Shown: positions 25,096-32,965 of the stretch, piece after piece
Layout of the letters: every line of letters begins with the position of its first letter
Position numbering within the stretch: the stretch's first letter is position 1
Source of the DNA: a virus
Virus record (IMG/VR): IMGVR_UViG_3300036790_000034
Span: 33,492 to 97,491 of that record
Length of the DNA: 64,000 nt
Strand: one strand, 5' to 3'
The notes under the pieces: model-generated
Told to the model about the DNA's origin: nothing
Seen by the model: only the letters and a program-made list of their open reading frames with translations
Databases searched by the model: none
Position numbers and translations under genes: made by a program

Positions 25096-25464
25096 ATGCC
25101 TAAGGGTGTTTATAAGCATCGGAAAGGGCGTAAGTCGCCCAACTGGAAAGGCGGGGTCTACTTGTCGAACCCGCAACGATACCAGAAATCCTATCGCCAG
25201 TCTCACTATACCAGCACTTATAAACGTGACCGTTATCGTGTATTCAAGGCGATGTGGGTCGCGTACAAAGGTGGGAAATGCGAAGATTGCGGTGGGACTT
25301 TCCCCAACTGTGTATTCCAGTTTCATCATCGTAACCCCGAAGAGAAGAAGTTTACTATCGGGAGCGGGGCACACAAGGCTTATGAGGTAGTGAAGGCCGA
25401 AGTTGATAAGTGTGATTTGCTTTGTGCGAACTGTCATTTCATCCGAGAGTATGAAGATGATTAA
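25096..25464 (+). CDS. Small HNH endonuclease
   Basis: The 122-aa protein begins MPKGVYKHRKGRKSPNWKGG, a basic start with the NWKGG motif frequent in NUMOD/HNH homing proteins. It carries CEDCGGTFPN, VFQFHHRNPEEKKF and KCDLLCANCHFIREY. The histidine motif FHHRNP followed by CANCH is the same HNH type as in the 24543 gene. It starts immediately after the previous stop and overlaps the next gene slightly. Confidence 0.82.
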   Translation: MPKGVYKHRKGRKSPNWKGGVYLSNPQRYQKSYRQSHYTSTYKRDRYRVFKAMWVAYKGGKCEDCGGTFPNCVFQFHHRNPEEKKFTIGSGAHKAYEVVKAEVDKCDLLCANCHFIREYEDD

Positions 25465-25939
25465 CATCAAATTCACGAAAGAACAGGTCGGGTTTGAATC
25501 CCCGGCCAAAGGGCCTCATCATTGTGGAGAGTGCCGCTATTTTCTAGGCGGTCGATGTGCTATCGTCTTCGGAGTTGTCACTTCTGGAGACTGGTGTGAA
25601 AAATTCCAAGAGAAGGAAAATATGAACGCGAAGAGTCCCGCAGAGTTGAACAAGGCCGAGGCGTGCGAAGCACGTTGCGGTGAAAAGAAGGCCGACGAGA
25701 GGTCCAACCATCCCGGCCAAGGTATCAAAGAGCATGGTTTGAAAATCAAAAGCCGGACAACCGGACGTGTCGTTGATGTGGGTTTCGGTCCACAAGGCGG
25801 CGGTCTTGTCCCGAAGAATCCGTTCGCGTCCCTCGCACAAGAGGGCTATCTGCACGCACATCCTGAGAAGCTGGGTGCGAAGAAGCTGGCCGAGTTCGAT
25901 GCGGCGACGAAGGGGAAGAAACTTCCCAAGAAGAAATAG
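25457..25939 (+). CDS. Small Cys-motif protein, HIPIP-like N-terminal part
   Basis: From ATG 25457 the 160-aa protein has HHCGECRYFLGGRCAIVFG and GDWCEKF in its first 50 residues. The C-x2-C...C...C spacing and WC-x-F ending resemble high-potential iron-sulfur-like or zinc-binding phage proteins. The second part is Lys/Gly-rich and could be translated separately from an ATG near 25622 that has AAGGAAAA in front. It overlaps the preceding HNH gene by 8 bases. Confidence 0.5.
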   Translation: MINIKFTKEQVGFESPAKGPHHCGECRYFLGGRCAIVFGVVTSGDWCEKFQEKENMNAKSPAELNKAEACEARCGEKKADERSNHPGQGIKEHGLKIKSRTTGRVVDVGFGPQGGGLVPKNPFASLAQEGYLHAHPEKLGAKKLAEFDAATKGKKLPKKK

Positions 25940-25949
25940 TGGAGGAGCA

Positions 25950-26699
25950 ATGAGTACACCGACAGTGACACCAGAAACTCCCGTGGCAGGGGTCTCAGCA
26001 CAGACTTGGTTTCAGAAGCATGAGCGGATTGTCATCGCTCTCTTTGCTCTGACACTCGGCGTGTGGGGATTCAACAAGTGGGTGGATGTTTCCGCGAACA
26101 ACGCGAAGACTCAAGCAGCCGTCTCGGAGCAAGCACGAGTCGCACAAGACACGACCGTCAAGCAGTTGCAGGCTCAGATGGCAACACAGGCTCAACAGTT
26201 CTCCCAGAGCCAAGCAGAGATGAAGGCAGAGGTTCTTTCCCTTGTCTCCGCAATCGCTCAACGGGATGCGAAAGCTGCCCAACAGATTCAGATTGTGACC
26301 GCTCCGAAGACGCCGACACAAGCTGTCGCGGATTTGACGACGGCCTATCCGAAACTACCGGATGCTCCAGTTGTCACCGATGGTGGTGCGACGGTCTCGA
26401 CCGCCGATGTTCAGCAGTTCACAGTCGCTAAGATTGAAGGCGACACGGCGAAGGCGGACCTCGACGACACGAAGACTGAATTGACCAAGACGAACACGAC
26501 GCTGTCGCAAGCAGTCTCGCTCCTCGGAACGAAGGACACTGTCATCGCTGGATTACAGTTGGATGTCACGAAGCACGACAAAGCGTGCGAAGACTCGAAG
26601 ACGGAATTGAAGAGAGAAGCACGCAAGGACAAGTGGCACGCGTTCCTCGCTGGTGCAGGCACCGTCGCCGTCATCGCAATGAAGTTCATGAAATTCTGA
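25950..26699 (+). CDS. Membrane-anchored coiled-coil protein
   Basis: ATG 25950 follows GGAGGAGCA. The 249-aa protein has a membrane segment at about residues 27-42 (RIVIALFALTLGVWGF), a long Gln/Ala-rich coiled coil (about 50-120) and another heptad-like region (about 150-220). It ends with AFLAGAGTVAVIAMKFMKF, a second membrane segment. The two-anchor coiled-coil layout could span the periplasm, as spanins do, but no lipobox is present. It ends directly against the tRNA cluster. Confidence 0.6.
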   Translation: MSTPTVTPETPVAGVSAQTWFQKHERIVIALFALTLGVWGFNKWVDVSANNAKTQAAVSEQARVAQDTTVKQLQAQMATQAQQFSQSQAEMKAEVLSLVSAIAQRDAKAAQQIQIVTAPKTPTQAVADLTTAYPKLPDAPVVTDGGATVSTADVQQFTVAKIEGDTAKADLDDTKTELTKTNTTLSQAVSLLGTKDTVIAGLQLDVTKHDKACEDSKTELKREARKDKWHAFLAGAGTVAVIAMKFMKF

Positions 26700-26773
26700 G
26701 CGGGTGTGGGCCATTGGTAGGCTAGTTGGCTTCCACCCAACTTATGGGAGTTCAATCCTCTCCACCCGCTCCA
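26700..26773 (+). tRNA. tRNA-Gly(TCC)
   Basis: A full cloverleaf is visible: acceptor GCGGGTG/CACCCGC, D-loop with TTGGTA, anticodon arm GTTGG-CTTCCAC-CCAAC giving TCC, T-loop TTCAATC, U73 as expected for glycine, and an encoded CCA. It begins one base after the stop codon of the upstream gene. Confidence 0.92.
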
Positions 26774-26836
26774 TCGACGTAAAGCAAGCATACCCCGGTG
26801 ATGCCGATTAAAAGGATTCGCCGGGGATTGTGATGT

Positions 26837-26923
26837 TGGCATGTAAACCGTAACTGGTAGCGGGCTGCACTGTTAATGCAGTAGCTCACGCTTCTGTAGG
26901 TTCGAGTCCTACCTTGCCAGCCA
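26837..26923 (+). tRNA. tRNA with GTT anticodon and long variable arm
   Basis: The anticodon arm CTGCA-CTGTTAA-TGCAG gives GTT (Asn). The T-arm GTAGG-TTCGAGT-CCTAC, the G73-CCA end and acceptor TGGCATG/CTTGCCA (one mismatch at the sixth pair) are clear. The variable region is 14 bases with a small AGC/GCT stem, as in class II tRNAs (Ser, Leu, Tyr), and the D-stem looks like 3 bp. Bacterial tRNA-Asn is class I. The body resembles tRNA-Tyr, so an anticodon change from GTA to GTT is possible. Confidence 0.75.
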
Positions 26924-27283
26924 ATTTGTCTGCCTCTGTTGAAACAGGCTTGCCCCGGATTCAGGGTAACGAACGCCCACGCGACACAGATGGCGTGGTG
27001 ATGGTCTGCTGCTCGGTGAAACTCCGGGCGTATCCGAGATGACGAGAAGGATTACGCACGACGCGTGCTGGCGTTGCATCGTGTGACTTCGCTCGTCGGT
27101 TCCACCAGCAAAGACTTGCCGTAGAAGACCCCTGAACTCGTCGAAGGCGTTGCAGCCGAGAGTTCATGCCTCTACGCCCCACCTTTCCGGCCCGATGCAA
27201 CTAAGGCTAGTGAGGTTGCGTGCAACGGGGAACTCGCTAGGTCCGTCGAGTGGGCATTTTATAGATGCCTGTTACGGACCCAC
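26924..27283 (+). ncRNA. Structured noncoding RNA candidate B in the tRNA cluster
   Basis: The 360 bases between two tRNAs hold no credible gene but many complementary segments. These are CCACGC/GCGTGG (26977-26982 / 26993-26998), CTCGG/CCGAG near 27015-27045, and a long-range GTTGCATCG/CGATGCAAC pair (27073-27081 / 27193-27201). The long-range pair encloses TGCTGG...-independent stems GTAGA/TCTAC (27121-27125 / 27171-27175) and GAACTC/GAGTTC (27134-27139 / 27160-27165). GGTCCGT/ACGGACC (27240-27246 / 27274-27280) encloses GGCAT/ATGCC. Large ornate phage RNAs (GOLLD, ROOL classes) occur beside tRNA genes, but membership is not shown here. Confidence 0.55.
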
Positions 27284-27358
27284 GGGCCTTTATTTCAATT
27301 GGCAGAATCCCTCCCTTGCACGGAGGAGATGGGGGTTCGAGTCCCTCAAGGTCCACCA
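27284..27358 (+). tRNA. tRNA-Ala(TGC)
   Basis: Acceptor GGGCCTT/AAGGTCC, anticodon arm CCTCC-CTTGCAC-GGAGG with TGC, T-loop TTCGAGT, A73 and an encoded CCA are all present. The second acceptor pair is a G-T wobble rather than the usual third-position G-U identity pair, which is worth noting but does not remove the assignment. Confidence 0.88.
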
Positions 27359-27396
27359 TTCTTTTTGTCCGTTACTAATGGACACGCAACGAACAC

Positions 27397-27472
27397 GGAC
27401 AGATAGCTCCAATGGTAGAGCGTCGGTTTGAAACTCCGAAGGTTCGTGGTTCAACCCCACGGCTGTCCACCA
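27397..27472 (+). tRNA. tRNA-Phe(GAA)
   Basis: The cloverleaf has acceptor GGACAGA/GCTGTCC (last pair mismatched), D-arm GCTC/GAGC with the CAATGGTA loop, anticodon loop TTGAAAC giving GAA after U33, T-arm CGTGG-TTCAACC-CCACG, A73 and an encoded CCA. The anticodon stem has a T-T mismatch next to the loop. Confidence 0.85.
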
Positions 27473-27490
27473 TCTTCCCGAAAGGTAATC

Positions 27491-29290
27491 ATGCCACGAG
27501 GACTCAATCGCAGCGGTGACTTCCGCAACGGCTCACCCGTAACAACTCCAATCGACTTCGGTACAGACATCACTCTGCCACATGACTTCGGGAATGACGT
27601 GACGTGGCCGACTCCTGACCCAACTCACTTCGGCAACGCGGTCACTTGGCTCCCAGACCCCGCACACTTCGGCAACAAGATTCAACCACCGTTTCCGGCT
27701 CCGACGTTCACGAGTGCAACTCCGAACAATGGACCGACGACAGGTGGAACGCCCATTGCCATCGTAGGCTCGGGCTTCACAGCGACAGGTCTCGAAGTTC
27801 TCATTGGTGGAGTACCGTGTACGAGTGTCGTCGCAAGCGATGACAACAATCTGACGTGCGACTCTCCGGCGGGTTCCGCTGGGTTGACCGACATAGAAAT
27901 TATCACGGATGGCGGCAGCGTCGATGTACCGAATGCATGGACGTACAACGTCCCGGCCATCGCAATCGTCGCTCACACGATTCAGACGGGCGTTACATTC
28001 ACTCCCGGCATCACGACTTCAGCCATCAATTCATCTGGGGCATCGTTGCTGTTTCTCGCGGTCAACGGCTACCCAGCCGTCAATGCTCAAACGAGTAACT
28101 CTATCGTCATCACGGACTCAAAGGGTAACACATTCCGTCCGGTTCCGAACGGGAACACGGCACCATCTCCCGGCATCGTTCTCTTTTATTGTTCCGAACC
28201 TGTGACTGGCTCCGGCCACACAGTCAAGGTAGCATTCGGTGATTCAGGTGCGGGCGGTTACATTGCGTTTTCTGCATGGTCGAGCACACACAATCTTGTT
28301 CCGCAAGGCCAGGTTGTCAACTCGGGCACGACGAATCATGCGGCTCCATTCCAAGGCGGTTCACTCAACAGCAACACGGGCGACCTCATTCTGTCGGTCA
28401 TCGGTGGATACAACGGCTTCAGCACGAGCACGGGTCTCCCAGCAACAGTTGACACGGGCTTCACCATTCTTGATAGTGCCTTTGACTTGACGCCCGGTGC
28501 TGGCAGCGGTTGCGGTGGACTATCATACGGATATCTATTAGCACCGAATGCAACGCCCGTCAACCCGACGTGGACAATGCAGGCATCTGTTACTGCTGCG
28601 ATGGTGGTCAATGTCGTCTTCGCGAAGGCTTCTACGGCGACGGTTCAACTCATTGTACAGGCAAAAGCTACTTCTGCGAATGCGACAACAACGACTCCGG
28701 CGGTCAATACGACAGGAGCCAACTTCCTCATCGCATCCGTTCAGAAGTTCTCAGATACGGGTGGTCCTGCGGGCATCACGGACAGTTTCGGCAATACGTG
28801 GCACAATGTCGCGTGGAGTCAATCTCAGAGCAACGGCAAACCTGCATTCTACTACGCGTTCAACGCAACGGTAGGAGCAGGGCATACGTTCACAGTGACA
28901 GATAGCGATGGAGCTATTTGTGTCATGGCCTTCTCCGGTGTCCAGTCTAATGCTGACCCGTTGGAGTCCGGTAATGACATCGCGGCTCTATCCGGGTCCG
29001 CGACATATCAAGCGGCATCACCAATTACTCCGGCGTCGGCGGGTGACCTAGTTGTCACGGCTCTCGGCAACATCTTCGCTACGACTCCTCTGACGACCTT
29101 CCTCAGTGTTGACCAGACCAATCTGTCTGGTGGTTTGACTTCACCGAACAGCAACGATTGTGCTGGAGCTATCGCGTTTAGCATCGCACAGGACAATACG
29201 ACTCCACTTCAACCGACGTGGACCGGATTGACCAGTGGTGCAGACTTCAACCGAGGTTACAACATCTTCGCCGTGTTCAAGCACGCATAA
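27491..29290 (+). CDS. IPT-domain virion surface protein
   Basis: The start is ATG 27491 after GAAAGG; an in-frame start at 27428 would lie inside tRNA-Phe. The 599-aa protein opens with four short DFG/HFG-type repeats (residues about 20-62). An IPT/TIG immunoglobulin-like domain follows (TPNNGPTTGGTPIAIVGSGF, about 72-155), then two beta-rich repeats of about 200 residues each with TDSKGNTFRPV and TDSFGNTWHNV. IPT domains often mediate surface attachment in phage fibres. The gene is last in the late block and directly precedes the terminator. Confidence 0.7.
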   Translation: MPRGLNRSGDFRNGSPVTTPIDFGTDITLPHDFGNDVTWPTPDPTHFGNAVTWLPDPAHFGNKIQPPFPAPTFTSATPNNGPTTGGTPIAIVGSGFTATGLEVLIGGVPCTSVVASDDNNLTCDSPAGSAGLTDIEIITDGGSVDVPNAWTYNVPAIAIVAHTIQTGVTFTPGITTSAINSSGASLLFLAVNGYPAVNAQTSNSIVITDSKGNTFRPVPNGNTAPSPGIVLFYCSEPVTGSGHTVKVAFGDSGAGGYIAFSAWSSTHNLVPQGQVVNSGTTNHAAPFQGGSLNSNTGDLILSVIGGYNGFSTSTGLPATVDTGFTILDSAFDLTPGAGSGCGGLSYGYLLAPNATPVNPTWTMQASVTAAMVVNVVFAKASTATVQLIVQAKATSANATTTTPAVNTTGANFLIASVQKFSDTGGPAGITDSFGNTWHNVAWSQSQSNGKPAFYYAFNATVGAGHTFTVTDSDGAICVMAFSGVQSNADPLESGNDIAALSGSATYQAASPITPASAGDLVVTALGNIFATTPLTTFLSVDQTNLSGGLTSPNSNDCAGAIAFSIAQDNTTPLQPTWTGLTSGADFNRGYNIFAVFKHA

Positions 29291-29293
29291 CAC

Positions 29294-29354
29294 AAAGGCC
29301 CGCTGTCAACATGGTTCCATTACGGAACTATATTGACAGCGGGCCTTTTTCTTT
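29294..29354. terminator. Bidirectional intrinsic terminator
   Basis: AAAGGCCCGCTGTCAA pairs with TTGACAGCGGGCCTTT in a 16-bp perfect stem, with a GTTCC/GGAAC hairpin in the loop. T-runs follow on the plus strand and the complementary A-run gives one on the minus strand. It lies between the converging plus-strand late genes and the minus-strand genes, so it can stop both. Confidence 0.93.
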
Positions 29355-29431
29355 TGGTGGCTAGGGGACGATTTGAACGTCCGACGGCGGGCTTATGAGG
29401 CCCGTGCTCTACCAGACTGAGCTACCCAGCC
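29355..29431 (-). tRNA. tRNA-Met/Ile2(CAT)
   Basis: On the minus strand the acceptor GGCTGGG/CCTAGCC, D-arm GCTC/GAGC, anticodon arm CGGGC-CTCATAA-GCCCG with CAT, T-loop TTCAAAT, A73 and an encoded CCA are visible. The first pair G1-C72 argues for elongator Met or Ile2 rather than initiator. It directly abuts the terminator at the end of the minus-strand transcripts. Confidence 0.9.
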
Positions 29432-29434
29432 ATG

Positions 29435-29935
29435 TCAGTAGCCGAGGTCGATGAGGACCGATTGGTCATGATTCATTCTCCTCTTCCTGACGTTCTCCGT
29501 ATGAATGTCTTGACATCGAATCCTGACGACTGCGAAGATGAGCCGCTGAATCATCTGGCCCATCGCATCTGCTTGGTCTTCAAAGCTGTCGTACTTCGGA
29601 TACTTCCGCATGACAATAATCCCTCGGGCCTTGTCGTAGTAGAAGACCTCTGGTAGATGTGGGAGCATGACGCGATGCTTCTTCAGTCGTTTCAATCGTG
29701 CCATCTCCGTCGCCGTGTGGCGTCGGCCTGACACGTACTTCTTGCGTGACAGTGGAAACTTGACGACGAGGTCACAGTTCAAAATCTCACAGCACTCGCG
29801 GAAAGCCCCGGTGCCAATCCAACGGAGCGGAAGTCCGATGGCCTTGAAGTCCTTATGCGTTTGCGGTTTCGCCGCCCGAATCTTCTTGAGTGCTCGGGCG
29901 ATTGGGATTTTGCTGCGACTTCGGCGTTTGCTCAT
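29435..29935 (-). CDS. Protein-kinase-like protein
   Basis: The 166-aa protein has a shortened kinase plan: IGTGAFRECCEI as glycine-rich loop (41-44), LVVKFPL with Lys59, TATEM with Glu77 and hinge-like GIIVMRKY. The catalytic loop CQDIHTENVR has Asp143 and Asn148, and VLIDLGY has a DLG metal motif at 163-165. The order G-loop, Lys, Glu, D-x4-N, D-x-G is that of protein kinase folds. T7-like phages encode a host-modifying kinase (gp0.7), though that gene is early and larger. This one is last in the minus-strand operon. Its start overlaps the previous gene by 83 bases. Confidence 0.7.
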   Translation of the reverse strand: MSKRRSRSKIPIARALKKIRAAKPQTHKDFKAIGLPLRWIGTGAFRECCEILNCDLVVKFPLSRKKYVSGRRHTATEMARLKRLKKHRVMLPHLPEVFYYDKARGIIVMRKYPKYDSFEDQADAMGQMIQRLIFAVVRIRCQDIHTENVRKRRMNHDQSVLIDLGY

Positions 29936-30236
29936 TCGGACTCTCTGCGGTCAACTGCGGTGTGCGGTGCGGCTGGATGCGGTCTATTTCGCGTCCGAAG
30001 TCGCTGTACTGCGATGCCTCCGTCGAATAGCTGACGAGGTATGCCAGCCTCTTCTCAATCATGCCGACCGTCGTTGTCAGGTCCGCCTTCATCTTCTTGT
30101 CAGTGTCGCTGACATACGACTGGTTCATCCGGTCGATGACATCAATGCCAAGCAGGAAGACTTCCTTCAATTCCATGTAATGACTGTAGCGAGTCCCCGT
30201 CTCCATGAGATTTAGTTTGGATGCGACAGAATCCAT
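29853..30236 (-). CDS. Hypothetical helical protein
   Basis: ATG 30236 follows GGAGGGAC. The 127-aa protein is helical for about 85 residues (MELKEVFLLGIDVIDRMNQ, TTTVGMIEKRLAYLVSYSTE) and then has a disordered Gln/Pro/Asn-rich tail that overlaps the kinase-like gene by 83 bases. No motif is recognised. It is coupled to the endolysin gene, which ends 9 bases upstream. Confidence 0.55.
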   Translation of the reverse strand: MDSVASKLNLMETGTRYSHYMELKEVFLLGIDVIDRMNQSYVSDTDKKMKADLTTTVGMIEKRLAYLVSYSTEASQYSDFGREIDRIQPHRTPQLTAESPNEQTPKSQQNPNRPSTQEDSGGETANA

Positions 30237-30244
30237 CGTCCCTC

Positions 30245-30688
30245 CTAGACCCATTGCTGGGTCGCCATCTGTTGAACCAATCGTTTTGCCCTGTCACCAA
30301 CCTGAGTATACCAGAGCGATGCCCTCATGTCGGCAGCGGCTTGAACGTAGTTCCCGGCCTGTACGTCCGCCAGCATGTGGTGGAACGTTTCTTCCCCGGC
30401 CACACCCATGTTGAACGCCATGTTGACAAGGACGCCTTGGATGACGAGCGGGAGCCGCTGTATCCACGGGAGGTCTTTGAACAATTTCATCTGAATGCGG
30501 GCCACATCAGCAAGGAGCACGACGCTGGCCGTCGCTTCGTTCGCTGCCGCGATGACTGCGGCGGGCAACGGGTTGGCGTCCAGATTGTGTCCGTAATAAA
30601 TTGTGGAGAAGCCACGCGTGTCCTTGTAGGGCACGAGCCTCAGACCTTCGTCACGCTTGAGTGCGTCGATTAAATTTGTTGGTGCCAT
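30245..30688 (-). CDS. Endolysin, T4-type lysozyme (GH24)
   Basis: From ATG 30688 the 147-aa protein has RDEGLRLVPYKDTRGFSTIYYGH near its N-terminus, described here by residues: Glu14, Asp23 and Thr29. The 9- and 6-residue spacing equals the Glu11-Asp20-Thr26 triad of T4 lysozyme. The C-terminal helices (VLVNMAFNMGVAG, SLWYTQVGDRAKRLVQQM) match the family. It would hydrolyse the MurNAc-GlcNAc bond of peptidoglycan. No signal peptide is seen, so a holin is needed. The gene overlaps the preceding one by 38 bases. Confidence 0.88.
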   Translation of the reverse strand: MAPTNLIDALKRDEGLRLVPYKDTRGFSTIYYGHNLDANPLPAAVIAAANEATASVVLLADVARIQMKLFKDLPWIQRLPLVIQGVLVNMAFNMGVAGEETFHHMLADVQAGNYVQAAADMRASLWYTQVGDRAKRLVQQMATQQWV

Positions 30689-30971
30689 GAACCCTTTCGA
30701 GAAACGTGCAATGGAACGACTGCGGAGTCTTCTGGCCATCGAAGACAATCCTGACACAACCCTGAGTGCGACTAAGGCCAACTACCTTGGCCTTCTTGCC
30801 GACGGGGAATCTCTTACTGAATCCCCAATCCTTCCACTCGCCGCCGAGGACGACTCTCCGGCCCACGCGGAAATACTTCGCGAGGCAGGAGTCGCATGGA
30901 GCGAATGTGTTGCCGACGCACTTAGGGCGTCTCTTACCTTTATACCGTGTAGAATACGAGCAAGCCTTCAT
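30651..30971 (-). CDS. Hypothetical Cys-containing beta-barrel-like protein
   Basis: The 106-aa protein has three or four cysteines in its first 30 residues (KACSYSTRY, KCVGNTFAPCDSC), then short strands (RRVVLGGEW, KKAKVVGLSR, CVRIVFDGQKT) suggesting an SH3/KOW-like barrel. A GAAGAGAGG site precedes the ATG. It overlaps the upstream gene by 4 bases and the endolysin by 38. The function is unknown. Confidence 0.5.
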   Translation of the reverse strand: MKACSYSTRYKGKRRPKCVGNTFAPCDSCLAKYFRVGRRVVLGGEWKDWGFSKRFPVGKKAKVVGLSRTQGCVRIVFDGQKTPQSFHCTFLERVHGTNKFNRRTQA

Positions 30972-31369
30972 TGCGGCCTCTCTTCCTTGACCTCATCGAC
31001 AGAGCGGAGGTCATGACAACCGATGCCTTCAATCGAACGGTGGGCTACGGTCTCGTATGTCAAGACCATCAGCCCGCGTTTGCCCGCGAACTTCTCCGCG
31101 ACGTTGTCGTAGTCGCAGAACAGAATCTCTTGCGTGAAGAGGGAGTAGACGCCGCGAGGCTGGAGTCGGAGGTTCACTCCGGTGCCGACCAGTGAGACGT
31201 TGCTGAGGCTTCCCTCGACGTACGTGAAGGGGTTCGTTTCGTACTGGATGACCCCGAGGCTGTTGCCGTGCTTCTTGCCCACGGCTCCATATGCGAAGCC
31301 GCTGAACCCGATGAGTACGACAGACAGCAGGAATAGAATCAGAGCGATTGCAGCCGCGACTCGTCGCAT
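30968..31369 (-). CDS. Exported or membrane-anchored small protein
   Basis: The 133-aa protein starts with a signal-anchor (MRRVAAAIALILFLLSVVLI, about residues 1-27). A polar domain with VSLVGTGVNLRLQPRGVYSL and two cysteines follows. AGGAGGCACC precedes the ATG. The likely location is the inner membrane or periplasm. Proximity to the endolysin hints at a lysis-related role, which is inference. Confidence 0.55.
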   Translation of the reverse strand: MRRVAAAIALILFLLSVVLIGFSGFAYGAVGKKHGNSLGVIQYETNPFTYVEGSLSNVSLVGTGVNLRLQPRGVYSLFTQEILFCDYDNVAEKFAGKRGLMVLTYETVAHRSIEGIGCHDLRSVDEVKEERPQ

Positions 31370-31377
31370 GGTGCCTC

Positions 31378-31815
31378 CTACTTCAGAGTGAGATAACGAA
31401 CCAACTTTTTGAATTCCGCCAGAGTCCCGTCGTTCTTAAGAACGTTCGCTCGTCGCGAGATGACAAACACATTTCCTTTGACGTACCCGAGTTCGTTCTT
31501 GAATCGGTCCAACGATGGTGACGCTGGGTTCCCTTTAGAACCCGCCTTGAGCACCATGCCTAGAACCGGACACCGTTTCGGAATCTTGATGTCGCTGAGT
31601 TCAATATTGAAGGCCAACCCATCCACCTTCGCACGATGCTTCGCCCACGTCAATAGAAAAGATTCAGGTCGTTTGACCTTTCTCTCCAGTGTGATGCGTG
31701 CAAAATGCTTCTTCCGACGATTGCGATACGCTCGAACATGCGTCTTATTCTTATCGTACCATCGCTTGCTTCGTTCTGCGGAAGTCAGCGGCTTACTTGA
31801 GACTGAGGTACTCAT
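31378..31815 (-). CDS. HNH-type endonuclease, PSLDR/GYVKGNV class
   Basis: The 145-aa protein is basic at the start (SAERSKRWYDKNKTHVRAYR). It contains CPVLGMVL, SPSLDRFKNELGYVKGNVFV and ISRRANVLKNDGTLAEFKKL. This SLDR...GYVxGNVxVIS--AN--K pattern is a variant HNH class distinct from the endonuclease VII type, and the gene at 53418 has the same class. Its start lies inside the end of the RNA ligase gene. Confidence 0.8.
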   Translation of the reverse strand: MSTSVSSKPLTSAERSKRWYDKNKTHVRAYRNRRKKHFARITLERKVKRPESFLLTWAKHRAKVDGLAFNIELSDIKIPKRCPVLGMVLKAGSKGNPASPSLDRFKNELGYVKGNVFVISRRANVLKNDGTLAEFKKLVRYLTLK

Positions 31816-32965
31816 TCGATACCACTTTCAATCGCTGACCTGTCTCAAGCGAACGGATGACGATGCCTTCGCGAAGGTGCTTGGCACCGGGGACGACTGA
31901 ATCACCATCGACAAGCGACAGAATCTTCGCTTCATCGAAAGGCCCAGCGTAGAGAATCGGAGCATTCAACGTCATGCCTTCGTTTCCGTCCCAAGTGAAC
32001 TTGGTGGTCTCGGGGTCATAGACATCGAATGTGAAGACGAACGTCTCGTTCTCTTTGGCTCCATAGCGAAAGCTGACCTTGCCCTTCTTCTGGCACGGGC
32101 CGACTTCAGCATAGAGAACCTTGCCGGGATTGGCGATGCACCACTGTTCAATCTCAGGAAACTGACGTGCGACGTTCCACCAAACGTTGGGTCCGTCCTT
32201 CTTCCACTGCTCGTGAGAGCCGACGTAGAAGGTGCCGGGATAGATTCCGGTCTCAGGCACGTCGTTGGGGTTGTCCGCGATGAAGACGTAGCGGGCGTTG
32301 CAGCCGTGAATCTTCTCGGTCACTTGGACATCCTCGCCGGGAGTGAACTTCCGACGAGCGTGCTTGTAAGCATTGACATCGTAAATCGGGAAGTCAAACG
32401 AGACCTCCAGCTTGTACGAGCGTCCACCCGCGTTCTTGAACCCCAGCTTGCGAAGGGTCCAATAGAACCATCCACGGAGGGACTTCGGGTACTTGCGGCG
32501 AGGAGCAGCCGTCGTGTCGGCCTTCGTGTTCTCGCGGTCGAACTCTTCGACGTAACGCGTGATGCCGAGGAGTTCAGCCACATCTTGGCCGACTTCTAGA
32601 GCCTTACCGTTGAAGTAAAGGCCCAGCATCTTGCCTGTCGTGTCAATCTGGAAACCGAGTTCGGAGATGGGCATCAGCAGACCCTCGCTCCATTCCTTGC
32701 GGAAGCGATGAGGGATGACACGACGACGGGATTCCGGCACGGTGCCATCGAGTCCGACGTGGTCCTGCCAGATGAACTTGAACGGGTCCGTCTGTGGAAC
32801 GACGCAATCTGGCTGGACAAACACCGCGAGGTCTCCCTCTTTGAACTGGCCTTTGCCGACAACCATCTGATAGCCGCCGACCATCGTCAGTTCGAGTTTG
32901 TCCGCGTTCGGATGCGGAAGGATGGAACCGACAAGGATGATGTTTGCTTCGCTCGTATTGCTCAT
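31793..32965 (-). CDS. RNA ligase, DRB0094/Rnl5-like
   Basis: ATG 32965 gives 390 aa. The N-terminal domain (about 8-70) has HPNADKLELTMVGGYQMVVG, an OB-fold like the EMAP/tRNA-binding domain. The nucleotidyltransferase domain carries motif I KIHG with Lys218, then FYVGSHEQW, LYAEVGP, VFTFDVYD and REGIVIRS with RLKVVS as motifs IV/V. An OB domain placed before the ligase domain is the hallmark of DraRnl (DRB0094). It would seal nicks or 3'-OH/5'-PO4 ends in RNA, for example to repair cut tRNA. A second ligase of another class is at 43803. Confidence 0.85.
   Translation of the reverse strand: MSNTSEANIILVGSILPHPNADKLELTMVGGYQMVVGKGQFKEGDLAVFVQPDCVVPQTDPFKFIWQDHVGLDGTVPESRRRVIPHRFRKEWSEGLLMPISELGFQIDTTGKMLGLYFNGKALEVGQDVAELLGITRYVEEFDRENTKADTTAAPRRKYPKSLRGWFYWTLRKLGFKNAGGRSYKLEVSFDFPIYDVNAYKHARRKFTPGEDVQVTEKIHGCNARYVFIADNPNDVPETGIYPGTFYVGSHEQWKKDGPNVWWNVARQFPEIEQWCIANPGKVLYAEVGPCQKKGKVSFRYGAKENETFVFTFDVYDPETTKFTWDGNEGMTLNAPILYAGPFDEAKILSLVDGDSVVPGAKHLREGIVIRSLETGQRLKVVSNEYLSLK

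Noticed and set aside
26961-27200. 79-aa minus-strand open frame in the tRNA cluster
   Set aside because: It overlaps the base-paired region B, reads against neighbouring tRNAs and has no ribosome site; the inverted repeats explain the sequence better.
27240-27280. Possible tRNA-Ile(TAT)
   Set aside because: The hairpin resembles an anticodon arm, but no proper D-arm, T-arm or acceptor stem can be built around it.
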